64,000 bases of DNA from Diprion similis (lineage: Eukaryota > Arthropoda > Insecta > Hymenoptera > Diprionidae). The stretch's first letter is position 1; each line of letters starts with the position of its first letter. Shown here piece after piece: positions 51,681-64,000 of the stretch. The position numbers and the translations under genes were made by a program. The notes under the pieces were generated by a model that saw only the letters and a list, made by a program, of their open reading frames with translations, ran no database searches and was not told the origin of the DNA. The DNA is taken from positions 19,865,025 to 19,929,024 of the forward strand of contig NC_060108.1 of NCBI RefSeq assembly GCF_021155765.1, read 5' to 3'.

Positions 51681-52144
51681 AAGCACGTTCTGTATTATCT
51701 ACTGAGCTGCAGTTAGGCTGAGAATTAGTGCTAAAACCTATTTTTCGTTATCGATCGCCACCAAATCGTGGGCTTTGAGCTTGTGCCGCTGTGTTTGAAT
51801 AGATTTTCACGGGTTTCAAATTGACGTGACATAATTCGACGCGGTAGCGCCACGTCGTCGACGTCAAAAAGACTGTCATGAAAATGGGTAAACGCCAAAT
51901 GTAAAAATGTAACTGAGAATCATTGACTCAATTCCGCAGTTTTGATCTTGTGTCGATGCGTCGGTATCCATTTTCGTGAGCGTTTTCTTACCGTTGACGG
52001 CGTGACGCTGCACGTCATTCGCCGTTGCATTAATTTGACGCTTGTGAAAATCCAGCCTCCTTCTATCTTCTGTTAATAGTCGCATTGACTTATATTTGAT
52101 GGGGTTGATGGTCAGTCGTAGTTAGACGTACGCTTACCAACAAG

Positions 52145-52219
52145 ATGGCCGCCAGCTACCGAACCGCCACGACGGCACTGGACGGCACTAAGCGACGAAC
52201 TGCCGAGAATTTAACTTGA
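52145..52219 (+). promoter_or_regulatory. Possible upstream ORF and YY1-like motif in the AP-2 sigma leader
   Basis: CAAGATGGCCGCC at 52141 resembles the YY1/Pho-type motif common near transcription starts. Its ATG opens a 24-codon frame ending at 52219, 134 bp before the AP-2 sigma ATG. Whether this lies within the mRNA is not visible from sequence. Confidence 0.35.
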
Positions 52220-52352
52220 AGTTGTCTGATCTCATTGCGTTTTACACGCGCACGGATCGAAGACTGATAAAGCAGGAGGGCGGACTTATCACACGAACCT
52301 CAAAAGACACTTGATCGAAAGTGTCACCTGTCATCTGTCAACTTCAGAGAGA

Positions 52353-53336
52353 ATGGCAAGTACTGCATGAGAATACGATCAAGATTAAACACAATTCAAA
52401 GACAGAACTTATGTTTATTTGATTCGGTACACCTTGTTTGGACGCTCAACTTGGTATCCAGAATAACGTTATCTCATTGAAATCAATATTATTTCTTGTT
52501 TATGAAATTTTTTCAGGCCCATACAACGGTACCTTGATTGTTTCTGATTATGCATTTTTTCCAGATTCGATTTATCCTAATCCAGAACAGAGCGGGCAAG
52601 ACTCGTCTGGCCAAATGGTACATGAATTTTGACGACGATGAAAAACAAAAGCTCATCGAGGAAGTTCACGCCGTCGTCACTGTTAGAGATGCTAAACACA
52701 CCAACTTCGTTGAGGTTCTATAAGTTCATTAGTTAAAATATAGCTATAATTTCTGAGTTCAGTGCAAAGGAGGTTATTTTGTTTCATTAACTAGTTCTAT
52801 GGTTGATGTATACAACAGTCACTAAGAAGGCTTAAAGTACATCCGCCGATAATGAAGAGGTTTCAGATTTTGACTCGAATTCTGACACACCGAAGAAACG
52901 AATTTCCAAAAATTACTTTCCCATCGTTGACTTTTGATGCCTATGTATCTTGATTCTAGTTCCGAAACTTCAAGATAGTCTACAGACGATACGCTGGCTT
53001 GTACTTCTGTATTTGTGTGGATGTGAACGACAACAATCTTTGCTACTTGGAAGCCATTCATAATTTTGTGGAAGTCTTGAACGAGTATTTCCACAATGTT
53101 TGCGAACTGGATTTGGTTTTTAACTTCTATAAGGTAATTTATTATGCTGAAAAATTTGACGACGCATCTCACATAAAATGTTTAGTCTGTTCTCACAATA
53201 GCCGATCTCTGTACAATAACCATTATAATTTCAGGTGTACACTGTAGTGGACGAAATGTTTCTCGCTGGCGAAATCAGAGAAACTAGCCAGACCAAAGTT
53301 CTTAAACAGCTCCTCATGTTGAACTCCCTCGAATAA
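52353..53336 (+). CDS. AP-2sigma: AP-2 complex subunit sigma (clathrin adaptor)
   Basis: Small subunit of the AP-2 adaptor, which links clathrin to cargo at the plasma membrane and, with alpha, reads acidic dileucine signals. Exons: 52353-52355 (start codon only), 52565-52714, 52960-53133 and 53235-53336; 142 residues, exactly the family length. Nearly all of the protein matches animal sigma-2 as I know it: [74 protein letters not shown] and [16 protein letters not shown]. Arg15, mutated in human hypocalciuric hypercalcaemia, is present. The first intron begins GCAAGT immediately after ATG. No GT donor there gives the correct second residue in frame. The stop codon overlaps an AATAAA at 53335, with another at 53390. 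Confidence 0.97.
52356..52564 (+). other. GC-AG intron directly after the AP-2 sigma start codon
   Basis: A 209-bp intron with donor ATG/GCAAGT and acceptor TTTTTTCCAG. Only this junction yields the invariant Met-Ile-Arg-Phe start. The GT four bases into the intron would shift the frame. Confidence 0.85.
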
Positions 53337-54205
53337 TAAAACAAAATGCCATTCCCTTAGAAATGTTCTGTATTTAAAAATCTCTCTACAATAAAATCTC
53401 ATGCTCCATTTTTTGTTACACGCCAAGTTTTGTTTCATACTCCGTTCAAAAATCTAGCAAGTTATCTTTCGTACAGCTTATACAGAATTGTTCTGTTTTA
53501 CCGCTGGTTGATATTAGCAAAAGTTGAATCATTTCTGTTATTCGATGTTGATAAGTTAGTTAAACACGGTTACCAGGTTCCTACTTTATCGAGCCCTTGA
53601 CTGGTCCTCCCAGACTCACGATCACGAATTGATCTTTAACTTTTCCTCAAAATAAATTGGAATGAAAAGTCTAGGGCAATTATATGAATTCCGAAAATGT
53701 CTCAAACCTAATGAGATTCTCGATGTTACGATGTCACTTGTACCATTTCCAATCGTACGACTATTGACCTAGAAAAGACAGAAACTTAAAATTCAATTTA
53801 AATTGTACATACATGCCGATAGGAATTTGGAAAAAATGATACAATATTGAAAAATTATCTAAAAATGGGATACAGTAACAAATATACTAATTTATGACAA
53901 TTTCCCTCACACGTATTATGGACATGGAATCAAGTTCGATAACATTATAAACAATATCTTTGTATCAATGTGGTTATACATATACGTGTGCAGGCGCAGG
54001 TTTTAATAAAGCTACAATTGCATACATGCATTCAATAAAATAGCACCATTCGATGAATTTTTAATTAAATCAGCCGCAGATCGCGAACTAAATAAAATTT
54101 AATGATTTTTCCTCTGAACACGATGACGATCGTCGTCGGGTGGTCGTAAAATAAAAAGTCTATACTCATATTCAACACGTCGAATTCATGGCCATACATG
54201 ACACA

Positions 54206-54229
54206 ATACATGTAGTTAACTACATGTAT
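54206..54229. repeat. Perfect 24-bp palindrome
   Basis: The half-site ATACATGTAGTT is followed directly by its exact reverse complement. It could bind a dimeric factor or be a cruciform-prone chance event in AT-rich DNA. Confidence 0.8.
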
Positions 54230-57200
54230 GAAAGATCAATGTCAGATCCGCGAAGAAAAATGGCCATCATTCGATATCCAGTAATGCCCATGCAGATTAA
54301 TTGCCGTGTACACTAATTTGCTCTGGTCGTAAGCGTGATGAGAAGAATCATCTTTGCCGGCGTTATTTTTCTCAGTTCATTCAACTCACTGGTTCGTTTC
54401 ACAGTAAATTTGATTCACTCCAGGGAATGTGTCAAATTATTTCTAATCAGCATTATTACACTCGTACAGCACGAAGCAGTGAGACCATGTCTGTCGAATT
54501 ACAATAATATTGATAATAAACGATCACGAGGAATTATGAAAAATCCCATCTTCTGAACTTATTTCTATAAATTCAAAGAAGCCATCAAGTTCTTCATTTT
54601 TCACATATAATAGGTTTCAATAATTTTTGTGATTTGTTCCAGAAACCTAAGAAATTATGTTACAAGATACGTCGGTAAAAAAAAGATGAAAACAAAAATT
54701 CAATTTATCAAGCTTTTGGAAAACTTATCGCGGTATTGTGTTACAAATTTTCAAAATTTGTTTCAAACCAAAAAAAAGTTATTTTATAACTGAAAAATCA
54801 TTTACGAATACAGAAGAAGTTGTGTCGGCTGAGAAATAGCGGCAAAACCTTATTTCATTCATAAGTTAACTTTGGCTTATTGTTATTTTCTTGTTTCTGA
54901 AAAACTTTTCACATTTTCCATGACACCTTCTACGGGGCAATGACGGGAAATTTATCAGGATCTATTGAACAACATTTTTTTCCTATTGTAATTAATATTC
55001 GAAAATGTAATAATGAGAACTACTTACCGAGGTTTTCATGCCCGCCGTCGCGGCAACGTCGACGCGGTTTCGTGCAGGGGATATAGTATGTATATACACT
55101 AGGAAATCAATGTCCAATGATCGAGATAAAAATCATTAACTTCCTAACGTGTACCTGAAGTTCAAGATGTAGAACGAAGCTCGAACTTATAAAACTGTAT
55201 GAATATGTATAACATTTAGGGTCGGGGTTATCGCGGGTTATCGGACGAGGAGAAGACGCAGTAGATCAGCCGGGAGCTTGTAGTGGCGGCGACCCCTGCA
55301 ACTGATATCGCGCGTCGCTTCGCCTGGATACGCCTCTCTTGTATTCTCTCATAATACAAGAAATTTCATACATAAAATTCAAACATTTATATACATATAT
55401 ATTATATATTTTATACGAATCGAAACGAGCGTCTCCGAAGCTTGGCGCCTGCACGACGTTCGCCAAGTTTTAATTTGACTATTAAATTTTGGAGAAGGTC
55501 ACCCTCGTCGATTTTACAATCTAAAATACGCAGAAACGATTGTTTTAGGTACCTCTTCTAAGTTTCAAGCACCCAATACAACGTCATAGCTCTGCTATTG
55601 TAACATTTGATTACGACTGCAGTAGGTACATGTGCATGTGTCTGGGATACCATAAAACCACGTACAATTAGGCTGCGCACTCACAATCAGACTCCGTTAT
55701 ATGTTTCTTATATTATATGAGACGATGGGATCTTGACCTTAATGTAATAATGATACAACGTATGGGAGTTTTTTCTTTGATCAAAGTTCAAGAAAACACT
55801 GTCATTTTTCGTCATGCTTGCCCCTGATTAGGACACTCGCATCCGACACTCTCCAACTGATATGCGCCAGTCTAATAGAAGTTCTTGCCATTGAATTTCA
55901 CATGCATTAGGTATATTGTACATATATGATATATGTCAGTCTGTAACTAAATTGCGAAGCTAATTTGCAAGGTTACACTGCAAAAAGGAAATACTTTATA
56001 ATATATAATATGCCTGATATCGCAGTGTTTTTGGACTCAGCTCATTGACTTTGTCGCGGGATTACTATATTCGGTACCTACATTTACACACGATGATCGT
56101 TTGACCTGAGTTACCACACATCGTAAAAAATAATGTTGCGTTTAATCTCATACTTATATTATAGTTAAACTTCTCCTCTTAGGGAGTATTACATATAGAT
56201 TAGATGGTGTAAAATATGTATGATTTACACGCAATAATATATTATACCGATAAAGAATTCCTTCATTATATTTTTCATCTTTGGATTATAAAAATAACGT
56301 TAAGTTTTATAAGTCACGTCTTACGCAAGTGAGAAATTACTTGCAGATATTGCGACAAATTTGATCAAATTATGATGTTGTTTCAGCGTAGGTCAGCAAT
56401 TAAACGAAATGTTTTTTTACTTTTTTTTTCTTCAATGCCGTTACAGTTATGACCAATTTTACACTGTCATATCAACGACACAGACGTATATGATTTAATT
56501 ATCAGAAAATTAGGATCACTTGGATTCTCAAGAGGAGTTTCCGCTATTGAATCTTAAAAGAAATATATCTTGAAGCATAAATTATTCCGTCAAATGATTT
56601 TGCAATACATCCAAATTCAATCAATTTCAGTTGAATTTGGAAGAGGTCTAAAGGACGAACCCACGTATACTTAAATGCGCCCAGAATAAAATGATTCAAA
56701 TTGTATTACTGTGTACTGTATAATATATGTATATATACATATTATACATATTTATCAACACACAGGACTTGGATAGCAAATATATAATATAGAAATGTAT
56801 TATATATATGTATATGTATAAAGTCTTGTCACTTATCATTTTATTTATGACGAGGGTTTGTATCTTTTGACATTTTTCCCGCTTCTATATTATACGTGTA
56901 ACTTATGCGGACGGTTTCTATATACTTGTAATATACGTTTATAAATGCCATAGTATAAGGTTGACCTTATGACCACACACTACGGCTGTAGCATCAATCC
57001 TACGTAGAGAAAAAAAAAAGATAACGTAAACTGATACCGATAGAAATGTGTCTAGGGATGGCTGAAATTCAATATGTGGCAATTGAACCGTACATATAAT
57101 TTCTTAGCGCGTATTTATATTATAATGTAACTTTACCGAAACAAAGAAAACAAGTTAGGTTGCAATTTCCGTTAGATAACGATGTTTTACAAACGGTTAT

Positions 57201-58072
57201 TCACCCTCGAAAATCTATACGTTAGAAGAATCATTTGAAAATTACTACAATAATCAATCTCAATGGTTTATGAAACACTTGATAGTTCGACAAGTATTTA
57301 AATCAATAAAAATTGGCAAAAAAATAATTTACAATCGGTCAAGACAGTTTAGATCTACGATTATATTGTGCTATATTATGGAAATGGAGTGAAATCAAAT
57401 CATTATTATGGAGTACATATTTATCAGTATATAGAAGTCATTTGATATGGAATCAGCAACTCGAAGCTTCGTGAAGAAGCTACAATAGACGATTACATAC
57501 CAGCAAAACTAAGATACAGGAAAAATTCTAGAGTCTTACAAAACACGGACGAGTTGAAATCCCCCGAGGGTGATACGAAGTCGTGCAAAATCTCTTAATC
57601 CCACGGGAGTTAAAAGTCATATTACAGGAAAGCGAACAAGTTCTCGGGTACATAGAAGCTGAGTTATAATTTTCATCTTTAGCGGGTAAAGAGTTCCGAT
57701 ATATATTTTTCTTCCTCCTTTTTCTTCGTTTCAACGACTTGGTAGGTACGCCTGGACCGTTTCGTCGCTCAGGTGCGGAGGGCCGAGTCACGATGATACA
57801 TGGATAGGAAGAGACGGTGCAGATTTAAAGTAAAATGGGTCGGGGAAGCGAACACGTGCTGTCGCGACTACCGCATGATGGGATGGCCCGAGTAGCTTCT
57901 CTTGCGTAGCAGCGCGAGAGTGACACAGGGAGACCGATGAGGACCCCGAGGGTGGGGGGAGGATCGGAGGGGCCGAGGGCGGGTCGCGTAATTAAGAACG
58001 TCTTGAGGTCCTCCTCGCCCCTTCGCCGCGGCGTACAAATAGCCGACGACCCCAGCGCGCGTCGGCGCCTCT

Positions 58073-58155
58073 CAAGTCCCAGAGTCTCAAGTCTCAAGTC
58101 TCAAGCTCAAGTCTCAAGTCTCACGTGTGCCGAGAGAGAGAGAGAGAGAGAGAGG
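58073..58155. repeat. TCTCAAG tandem run and adjacent GA microsatellite
   Basis: Imperfect copies of TCTCAAG(TC) from about 58073 to 58122, then a GA tract at about 58133-58153. Both are inside a GC- and CpG-rich patch that might be a promoter of an unrecognised transcript. Confidence 0.7.
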
Positions 58156-61100
58156 GAGACGCCTCTCCGCGCTTCTACAGTAAAGTCACCGCACATGCTT
58201 TATACTCGATGCTGGTTTTAATCTATTTCTTTCTTTTCCGCGGCGGCGGAAGAGAGGGAGAGAGCCGAGAAGACGACACCATGCACACCACACGCCGTAG
58301 AGACACATTAGCTATATTCCTCGTTTGCATGGCGGAACGCCCCTCCGGTACGGCTTGCCGTGCTCCGATGCACCCATCCGACGATGCAGCCATCCCGCGT
58401 CCCGAGCCAAAGGGCTTTTCCATCTATTTGTCTATGCATCCGTTCCTTGATCCCGCGATCCCTATATTTTACGGGCAACTCGACCGAACTCGTAAATACT
58501 TGCTTGACGTACGAATTATCATTATTTCCGCACCCTGGCCAGACTTGGGCATCACCTTTCAAAATTGCATCAATTTTTGCCACGGAGCAATTAAGGGGAA
58601 CCTAAGTTCGCTTCTTTATTATACTTCTGATTTTCATCACAACTCTTTGTACGGGAGTTTATATTCTAGGTAAAAATTGTTTAATCATATCCGAATATAT
58701 CCGATATTATTCGTATAATCTGACCAGCCACGAAGAAATATTGGATCTCCGCATGCTACTTGATATTTATAACTATATCTACATGGCTTAAAGAATTTTG
58801 TTGTACCAGCGCTTTTCGGGCTCGAGATTGTACGGTAATTAATGTTTATAACCGCCACGCATGCACTTCGATTTATTGTCAGCGATGTCGTTTCAAGCAC
58901 AGCAAATCTTCGTAAGCCATCATCACCGCACACTTTACAGCATGCAGACACGTGCAAATATACGGCCAAGTCACATAAGTATATGGGTATACAACCAGTT
59001 TTACTTTCAAACGAAATTTTGTGAAGAAATTAGTCTACGTATTATTATGAATTTTCGTTCCTGCACTAATCGCTATTCGTAATTGTCAGATTAGATCTGC
59101 AAATAGATGGAATAAAAAAGAAAATTAATGTAAAAGCATTCCGGTGATATTTTCAAAATGATTGTCCCTGAGTAATTAATTACAGCAATGAGTGATGGGA
59201 GACTAAAGGAATTACCATGAGGATAATCTGTCTAGTTTTTAATGGCTAATCGTGTACCGTGTCAAAAGCTCAGCTTGTATACTGGCCCTCCGCCAGACAC
59301 GCGTGCCTCCTAATCAATGGGGTGATTACTCATCAATTCGTATACAATATAATACACGCGGTATTACGATATATCTGTACGATACTCGGGCATGCAAGTC
59401 GAGTAGAAGCAATCAATCCGTACGACGACATAGGCAAGGAAGTGACGCAGTTGTGATTCGAAAATCGAATCGACTCAGACCTGCGTGTGAAAAAGGACCG
59501 CGGGGACACGGCCAAGTTGAAACGTTCTCATTTCTTATTAGTGGAGGCTAAAGTGTAAGCGCGGTATACACCATACACCATACACCATACACCCACCATA
59601 TAATAACCTGCAGGCCCGTATAACTCTATAATACCACAGACTCGGACCTTGAGGCACGAATATAAGGCCCAGAAGCACGGCCGCAGAGTTTGGGGAACGG
59701 GGCGAAAACGCAGAGGGTGTCTTATAGGGCGGAGAAAGAACGATATTCGAATTTCAAAGGAACGGCTTACCGTGCCGCACGAGCCTCATTATGCTCGTAT
59801 AACTATAACTTTGACTACATGACGCAGCGCTGAGAGGCTGTGAACTGTTTCGATGTAGGTATTCGGCTGGACAGTATCACGAGCACGTGGCATTCAAGTT
59901 TCAAACGCGGTACCGCGTTCATACAGATGTTCTGATAGTTTCAAACCTCCCGTGAAATCCGATTCGAATCTCATATCGTTCTTCGATTCTTTCGTCTCCA
60001 GACGGCTTCGCCTTCTCATACTCGACCGAATTCATTTTGCTAGTCTTAATTTGAAACTGCGTCCATGGGGTTGGCTTATCTCTCACTCCAGACTGCAGAC
60101 TATATAGTGGACGGGGGTTAGATTATGGCATAAACGGGTTATACGGTGGCGCATAAGTAGGCGGGTCTTGTTTCGTTCCCACCTTCCACTTCTCATGTGG
60201 ATTTTTTCATCGAATCAAACGTCAAGATATACTGCATCTACAGTGTCCAGACTAATGGTGTGTATGCGTTTATGGCAATTAACCGTTCACGGGATTTTGA
60301 ATAGATGTGGACGTGTGTGGTGTTCGTGAAGTTTAACGAATGTACAAATATAAATGTTGGGTAACGCGATATATGAATATTCCAGTTCCCCGCAGCAGGT
60401 AGGTATGCTTCACAACCATTAGAGTACATATATGTTATGTACAGCGTGGACTGTGGACAGTGTCAACAAAATATTTTCGTCACGTTTGAAAAATTTTTTA
60501 ACGCGTTACAAGTGTATTCCAACAAAAATATTTCTAATGTTTTCCGTACTCTGATGACTGAGATAATTAATGGAGGATATTCCAAGTCTAATTGTTAGTG
60601 TCAATAGAACACGCGCGTCGAGTCGTCTGTATGTTTTAAAAAATGACGTTCGTTTATTGTATTACAGATACATAATGGATAATGTGATGTAATGCAATAA
60701 TTAAGCATCTCATTAATAACCGCATTCCAGTGTCATCTATTTGCGGAATAACGAGTAAACAATGGTAATGTTAAATGTACAAACCCTCTATTACACGTGA
60801 AATAATGCCTTGTTCAGATGTTTCATAACCGCAATTAATTCAGCTTTCAATTTCCATGTTTTGAAAGTATTCGTCCTTTCACACATCCGTCTCAAGTTTC
60901 GTTGTGCCTGCAATGTATAAACGAAAAATTCCTCACTAAGATTTATAAAAAGTAAATATTCCTGAACAGTCTGATAATAGGTATCTACCTTTTTTATACC
61001 TAATCGTCCAGTGTTTACCTAATAACGGCATTTACCGATCTACTAACGCTTTCGACTCTCATGCTGCGTCAGAAATTCACCTCTTCGACGTCTTCACCGG

Positions 61101-62021
61101 TCACCGTGTACATATACAGACGTGTGTTTGCAAGTGAAGTGTGTAATGTTCAGATTCTTACATTGTGTTCGGAAAATTGACATTATTTGGACTTAGGCCT
61201 GCGCTGCAGATGGGAGGTGAAAGAATCGTTCTATATAAAAGAGAGGTAGAATATTAAATTGCGAAATTTTATTATACTGTACAATTATTATATATATATA
61301 TAGATATTATTTTTCTGATATCGTTTAAGCCTTATATATTTAATCAATAATCCTATTTTATTCTTTACAATAAAAACGTGATTCCGACAAATACTCATAA
61401 CTTATACATCTCATCCCTTAATTATTCCATAGCGCGCCTTGTAGTCGGCATGAAACAATATAACAATATCGTTCCACCCTTCGAGCATTGACGCAATAAA
61501 TTTATCTATATGTATACGATTTATACGCAAACTACATCAAGACAATCTTTCGAATTTCAAATATGTAACGTGTCAGAGCATTGCGAGAGATGTATGTACT
61601 ATACCCAAATTAGGTAATCAGTAAAGGTATATATATAGCCGGTAATTATGAATTTGATAGAATGTTGAATTAATCCAACAGGAGAGAGAGGGAAATAAAT
61701 TACTTTACAGAGTATATAATACTTGCGATTTATGTCGACCTACTGAACAAAGATTACTATAATAAATTCGTCCGTTGGTCAGGTTGTTGCAACTTGCACT
61801 GTGTAATAAAATATTCGACTAATACCAAGTATTTTTCAAATAAATTAACGAATATTATAATCGAAAATAAATTTAGATGACGCGTTATGGTTTGCACAAT
61901 AATTCGCAAATAATGCCTACAGCAATCTATAGCTATATTGCGGTGCTGTCGCCATTTCGCAGATTCAATAAATAATAAAATATGGTCGTACCGTCATCAA
62001 TAATCATAATTCGCATTCAAC

Positions 62022-62095
62022 ATTACACACACACACACATACACAAACGCGTTTTATGCACTATGTACACACACACATACACACACATTCACACC
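62022..62095. repeat. CA/GT microsatellite, interrupted
   Basis: Several ACACAC blocks broken by short non-repeat stretches, left of the Asn/His-rich exon and possibly within its 3' UTR or flank. Confidence 0.8.
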
Positions 62096-62715
62096 CCAAC
62101 AGACGCCGCAATCGTTCTTCGTACAAATAATTATATTGCTCCGTTCCTATAATAGGTATACGGTGTTCACCGGTATTCTAACATAGATAATGTATATAGA
62201 TTTAATCCTACGTATACACGTACATATAATACAGCTTGTCGAAATGTCCGCCACTGTCATTCGTCGTACCTAAGTAAGATGTTGTCGTAAATAGTCGACA
62301 CGTGATATGATATACTTATTATTTTTTGCGAATAGAGAAAATTAAAATGTCTACCGTGTATACCGGAGTTGATTAAGGTACCTAATTTATTACGCAAACG
62401 CCGGTAACTATAATACCAAAAGCTGCACTCGTTTGTCCACATGCATAAGCATCGCTGTATAACAACAGATTATGCAGTAACTGCAGTAAACGTCAGCGTG
62501 TAACACTCCAAGTTATTGAACACAATAGTCCTGTCACTGATTTATACTTTCATCTTCTTATGTTCGCGTGTCAGAGCTTTTATCCGACCAACCAATGTTC
62601 GTTGAAAAATCAATTCTAATACCTAATCCAGAACAGTCCATTTAGATATAATGTATGTAATAATTGCACATTCGTTATAACGGGTAGTAAGCTGATTTGG
62701 TTATTATACTAAAAG

Positions 62716-63306
62716 CTAACTGCACGGGCTGGCCGGCTGACTTGTGTTCAATGGTTGCATCATAACTGCAGCTTGCAGTCCGCCCGAAGTCGTTGACGCG
62801 GGATGATGATGATGGTGATGATGGTGGTAAAGTGTCGAGGCGTAATACTGCTGGTGGTGATGGTGGTGCTGATGAGGGTGGGTGTGATAATTATTCGATG
62901 GCGAGTGATTATGATTGTTGTTGCTGTTACTGTTCTGATGTTGATGATTGCTGCTGCTGCTGATGTTGCTGATGTTGTTGTTGTTGCTGCTGTGGTTGTT
63001 GTTGTTGTTGTTGTTGTTACTGCTGCCGTTGTTGTCGATGTCGTTGTTGTTGTTGTTGTTGTTTGTGATGATGGTGGTGTTGTTGTTGTTGTTGTTGATG
63101 ATCACGCAGAGGGAAGACGGCGCCGAGGAATTTGGTATCGTTGGTACGCTGCTTGCCAGTATATCGTGAACCGTGTGAGGACTTGGCCACTGCAAGACTG
63201 TGTTTGACTGTTCACGCTGACCACCACCTGGCGTTGGGGTTGGGGGCGACGGGGGCATCTTGCTCGACGACTGGGGCGTCGTCAAGCCCACTGGAACGCA
63301 TCGGAA
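62716..63306 (-). CDS. Poxm: 3' coding exon of a Pax1/9-type (Pox meso-like) transcription factor, partial
   Basis: A frame of about 196 codons runs from a 3' splice site (AATTCAG, exon start 63306) to TAG at 62716. It begins FRCVPVGLTTPQ, then KMPPSPPTPTPGG and, after 14 residues, WPSPHTVHDIL. That order (Lys-Pro/Pro-rich, then WPS.H.V.DIL) parallels the region after the paired domain in vertebrate Pax9, where the octapeptide follows WPSSHSV. The rest is homopolymeric: long Asn tracts, then His tracts, ending in QPLNTSQPASPCS. The octapeptide recruits Groucho-type corepressors in Pax proteins. The paired domain would be encoded by exons beyond the right edge. I cannot tell if the TAG is the true stop or if splicing continues, since the last codons contain a possible donor. 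Assignment rests on one short motif. Confidence 0.55.
   Translation of the reverse strand, partial: FRCVPVGLTTPQSSSKMPPSPPTPTPGGGQREQSNTVLQWPSPHTVHDILASSVPTIPNSSAPSSLCVIINNNNNNTTIITNNNNNNNDIDNNGSSNNNNNNNNHSSNNNNISNISSSSNHQHQNSNSNNNHNHSPSNNYHTHPHQHHHHHQQYYASTLYHHHHHHHHPASTTSGGLQAAVMMQPLNTSQPASPCS
62803..63095. repeat. Trinucleotide-repeat tract within the Pax-like exon
   Basis: Imperfect GTT/GAT/GTG triplet runs on the + strand, encoding Asn and His tracts on the minus strand. Open frames on the + strand (Met/Val- and Leu-rich) are by-products of the repeat. Confidence 0.85.
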
Positions 63307-63466
63307 CTGAATTGTAATTTACTTCCCCGATCTGTGTAAGACACGCTAGAGTCACTACGACTTGCATCGCGGGTCAACGAGTAGAGAGAGCAAGAGAGAT
63401 TTGAGAGAGAGAAAGATATAGACAGATAGATAGATAGATATTCGTTTAGAGAGGTGGATATTCGTT

Positions 63467-63520
<54 letters not shown>

Positions 63521-64000
63521 AGTAGATAAGACTATTTTAAGAGAAAAACGGACAGAGTGAGAAGAGCAGAAGAGTTAAAGGAATAATTAAGAATTTATTC
63601 ATAACAGGTGTAATCGCGTATCAATTGAAGTCGCGAGTCCGATGATAAAGATAAAAGAATTTCACTTTTGCCGATGTTGATTTTATGCATATCGTTAATT
63701 ATTTTAGCGAAGTATGTATTCTATGCGTTCACTATGGGTGCATAATTAGATCGGTCCTTGCAGGACAAATAAGAACATTTAATGAATATATCAGGAAACT
63801 GGAATTATATTTGTACAGTGTGAAATTGAGTCTATTACACATACTTATATACGCAGCGTAATTCATGTGATTTAATACCGATTATAGATCGTATGCTTGA
63901 TAATTATACGGTGTGTAAAGAATATCGTCGAGAAAATTGAATTCGACGTAAGAATTAGTGTTACGGAAAATGTGTATAAAGACGATATTCATTTGGCAAA
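63307..64000. other. Probable intron of the Pax-like gene with microsatellites
   Basis: Follows the 3' splice site at 63307 on the minus strand, so this is likely intronic sequence reaching the window edge. It contains GATA repeats (63422-63441) and a GA tract of about 50 bp (63468-63517). No exon recognised. Confidence 0.5.

Larger units (their letters stand above)
53337..62715. other. Gene-poor stretch of about 9.4 kb
   Basis: Mostly AT-rich DNA without a supported gene. It contains a perfect 24-bp palindrome at 54206-54229, a GC-rich patch at about 57.75-58.45 kb with a TCTCAAG tandem run and a GA tract, a short CATACAC run at about 59567-59593, and a CA microsatellite at 62022-62095. Deserts of this kind often hold enhancers beside developmental regulators; here that is inference from the adjacent Pax-like exon. 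Confidence 0.45.

Noticed and set aside
58125-58673. 182-codon open frame in the GC-rich patch
   Set aside because: Begins in a GA microsatellite, overlaps open frames on both strands, and its peptide shows no family feature. Composition explains it.
62803-63207. Met/Val-rich open frame on the + strand
   Set aside because: Antisense shadow of the Asn/His repeat exon; the triplet repeat keeps every frame open.

Overview
This 64 kb window is arthropod nuclear DNA, most likely from a holometabolous insect. It is AT-rich, with compact multi-exon genes, short introns of about 70-150 bp mixed with kilobase introns, and insect-type versions of conserved proteins. A hymenopteran such as a sawfly is my guess, but nothing seen here proves the order. 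I built each gene by joining open frames at splice sites so that the product matches a known family.

Layout from left to right. A membrane-anchored acylphosphatase lies at 2.1-4.0 kb (+). From 4 to 20 kb is a sparse region holding two small proteins with C-terminal membrane anchors, at 12.9 kb (+) and 17.6-20.0 kb (+). A secreted EndoU ribonuclease with a long Pro/Gly/Ser/Thr-rich front half is at 22.2-26.6 kb (+). DHTKD1, the mitochondrial 2-oxoadipate dehydrogenase E1, is at 27.9-32.4 kb (+). It converges on a sirtuin-2 deacetylase at 34.0-36.4 kb (-). Cystathionine beta-synthase at 41.5-44.5 kb (+) converges on the TRAPP subunit TRAPPC6 at 45.2-45.8 kb (-). From 46 to 50 kb there are weak candidate exons on both strands and a non-autonomous DNA transposon. 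The AP-2 clathrin adaptor sigma subunit is at 52.4-53.3 kb (+). The rest is a gene-poor stretch of about 9 kb leading to an Asn/His-rich exon at 62.7-63.3 kb (-) that I read as the 3' coding part of a Pax1/9-type (Pox meso-like) gene. Its paired domain would lie beyond the right edge.

The genes are mostly unrelated housekeeping functions: lysine/tryptophan catabolism, transsulfuration, deacetylation, vesicle tethering and endocytosis. They do not form a cluster for one pathway. The most unusual features are non-coding. Three GC-AG introns occur in three different genes, one of them directly after the AP-2 sigma start codon. A 26-bp minisatellite upstream of AP-2 sigma repeats a branch-site-like and 3' splice-site-like sequence about 19 times. 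A large foldback lies just downstream of the DHTKD1 stop codon, and there are two further long hairpins. A GC-rich exon at 18.7 kb is open in two frames, and the two small tail-anchored proteins look related at their C-termini. I found no CRISPR array, rRNA, tRNA, viral gene or complete transposase.
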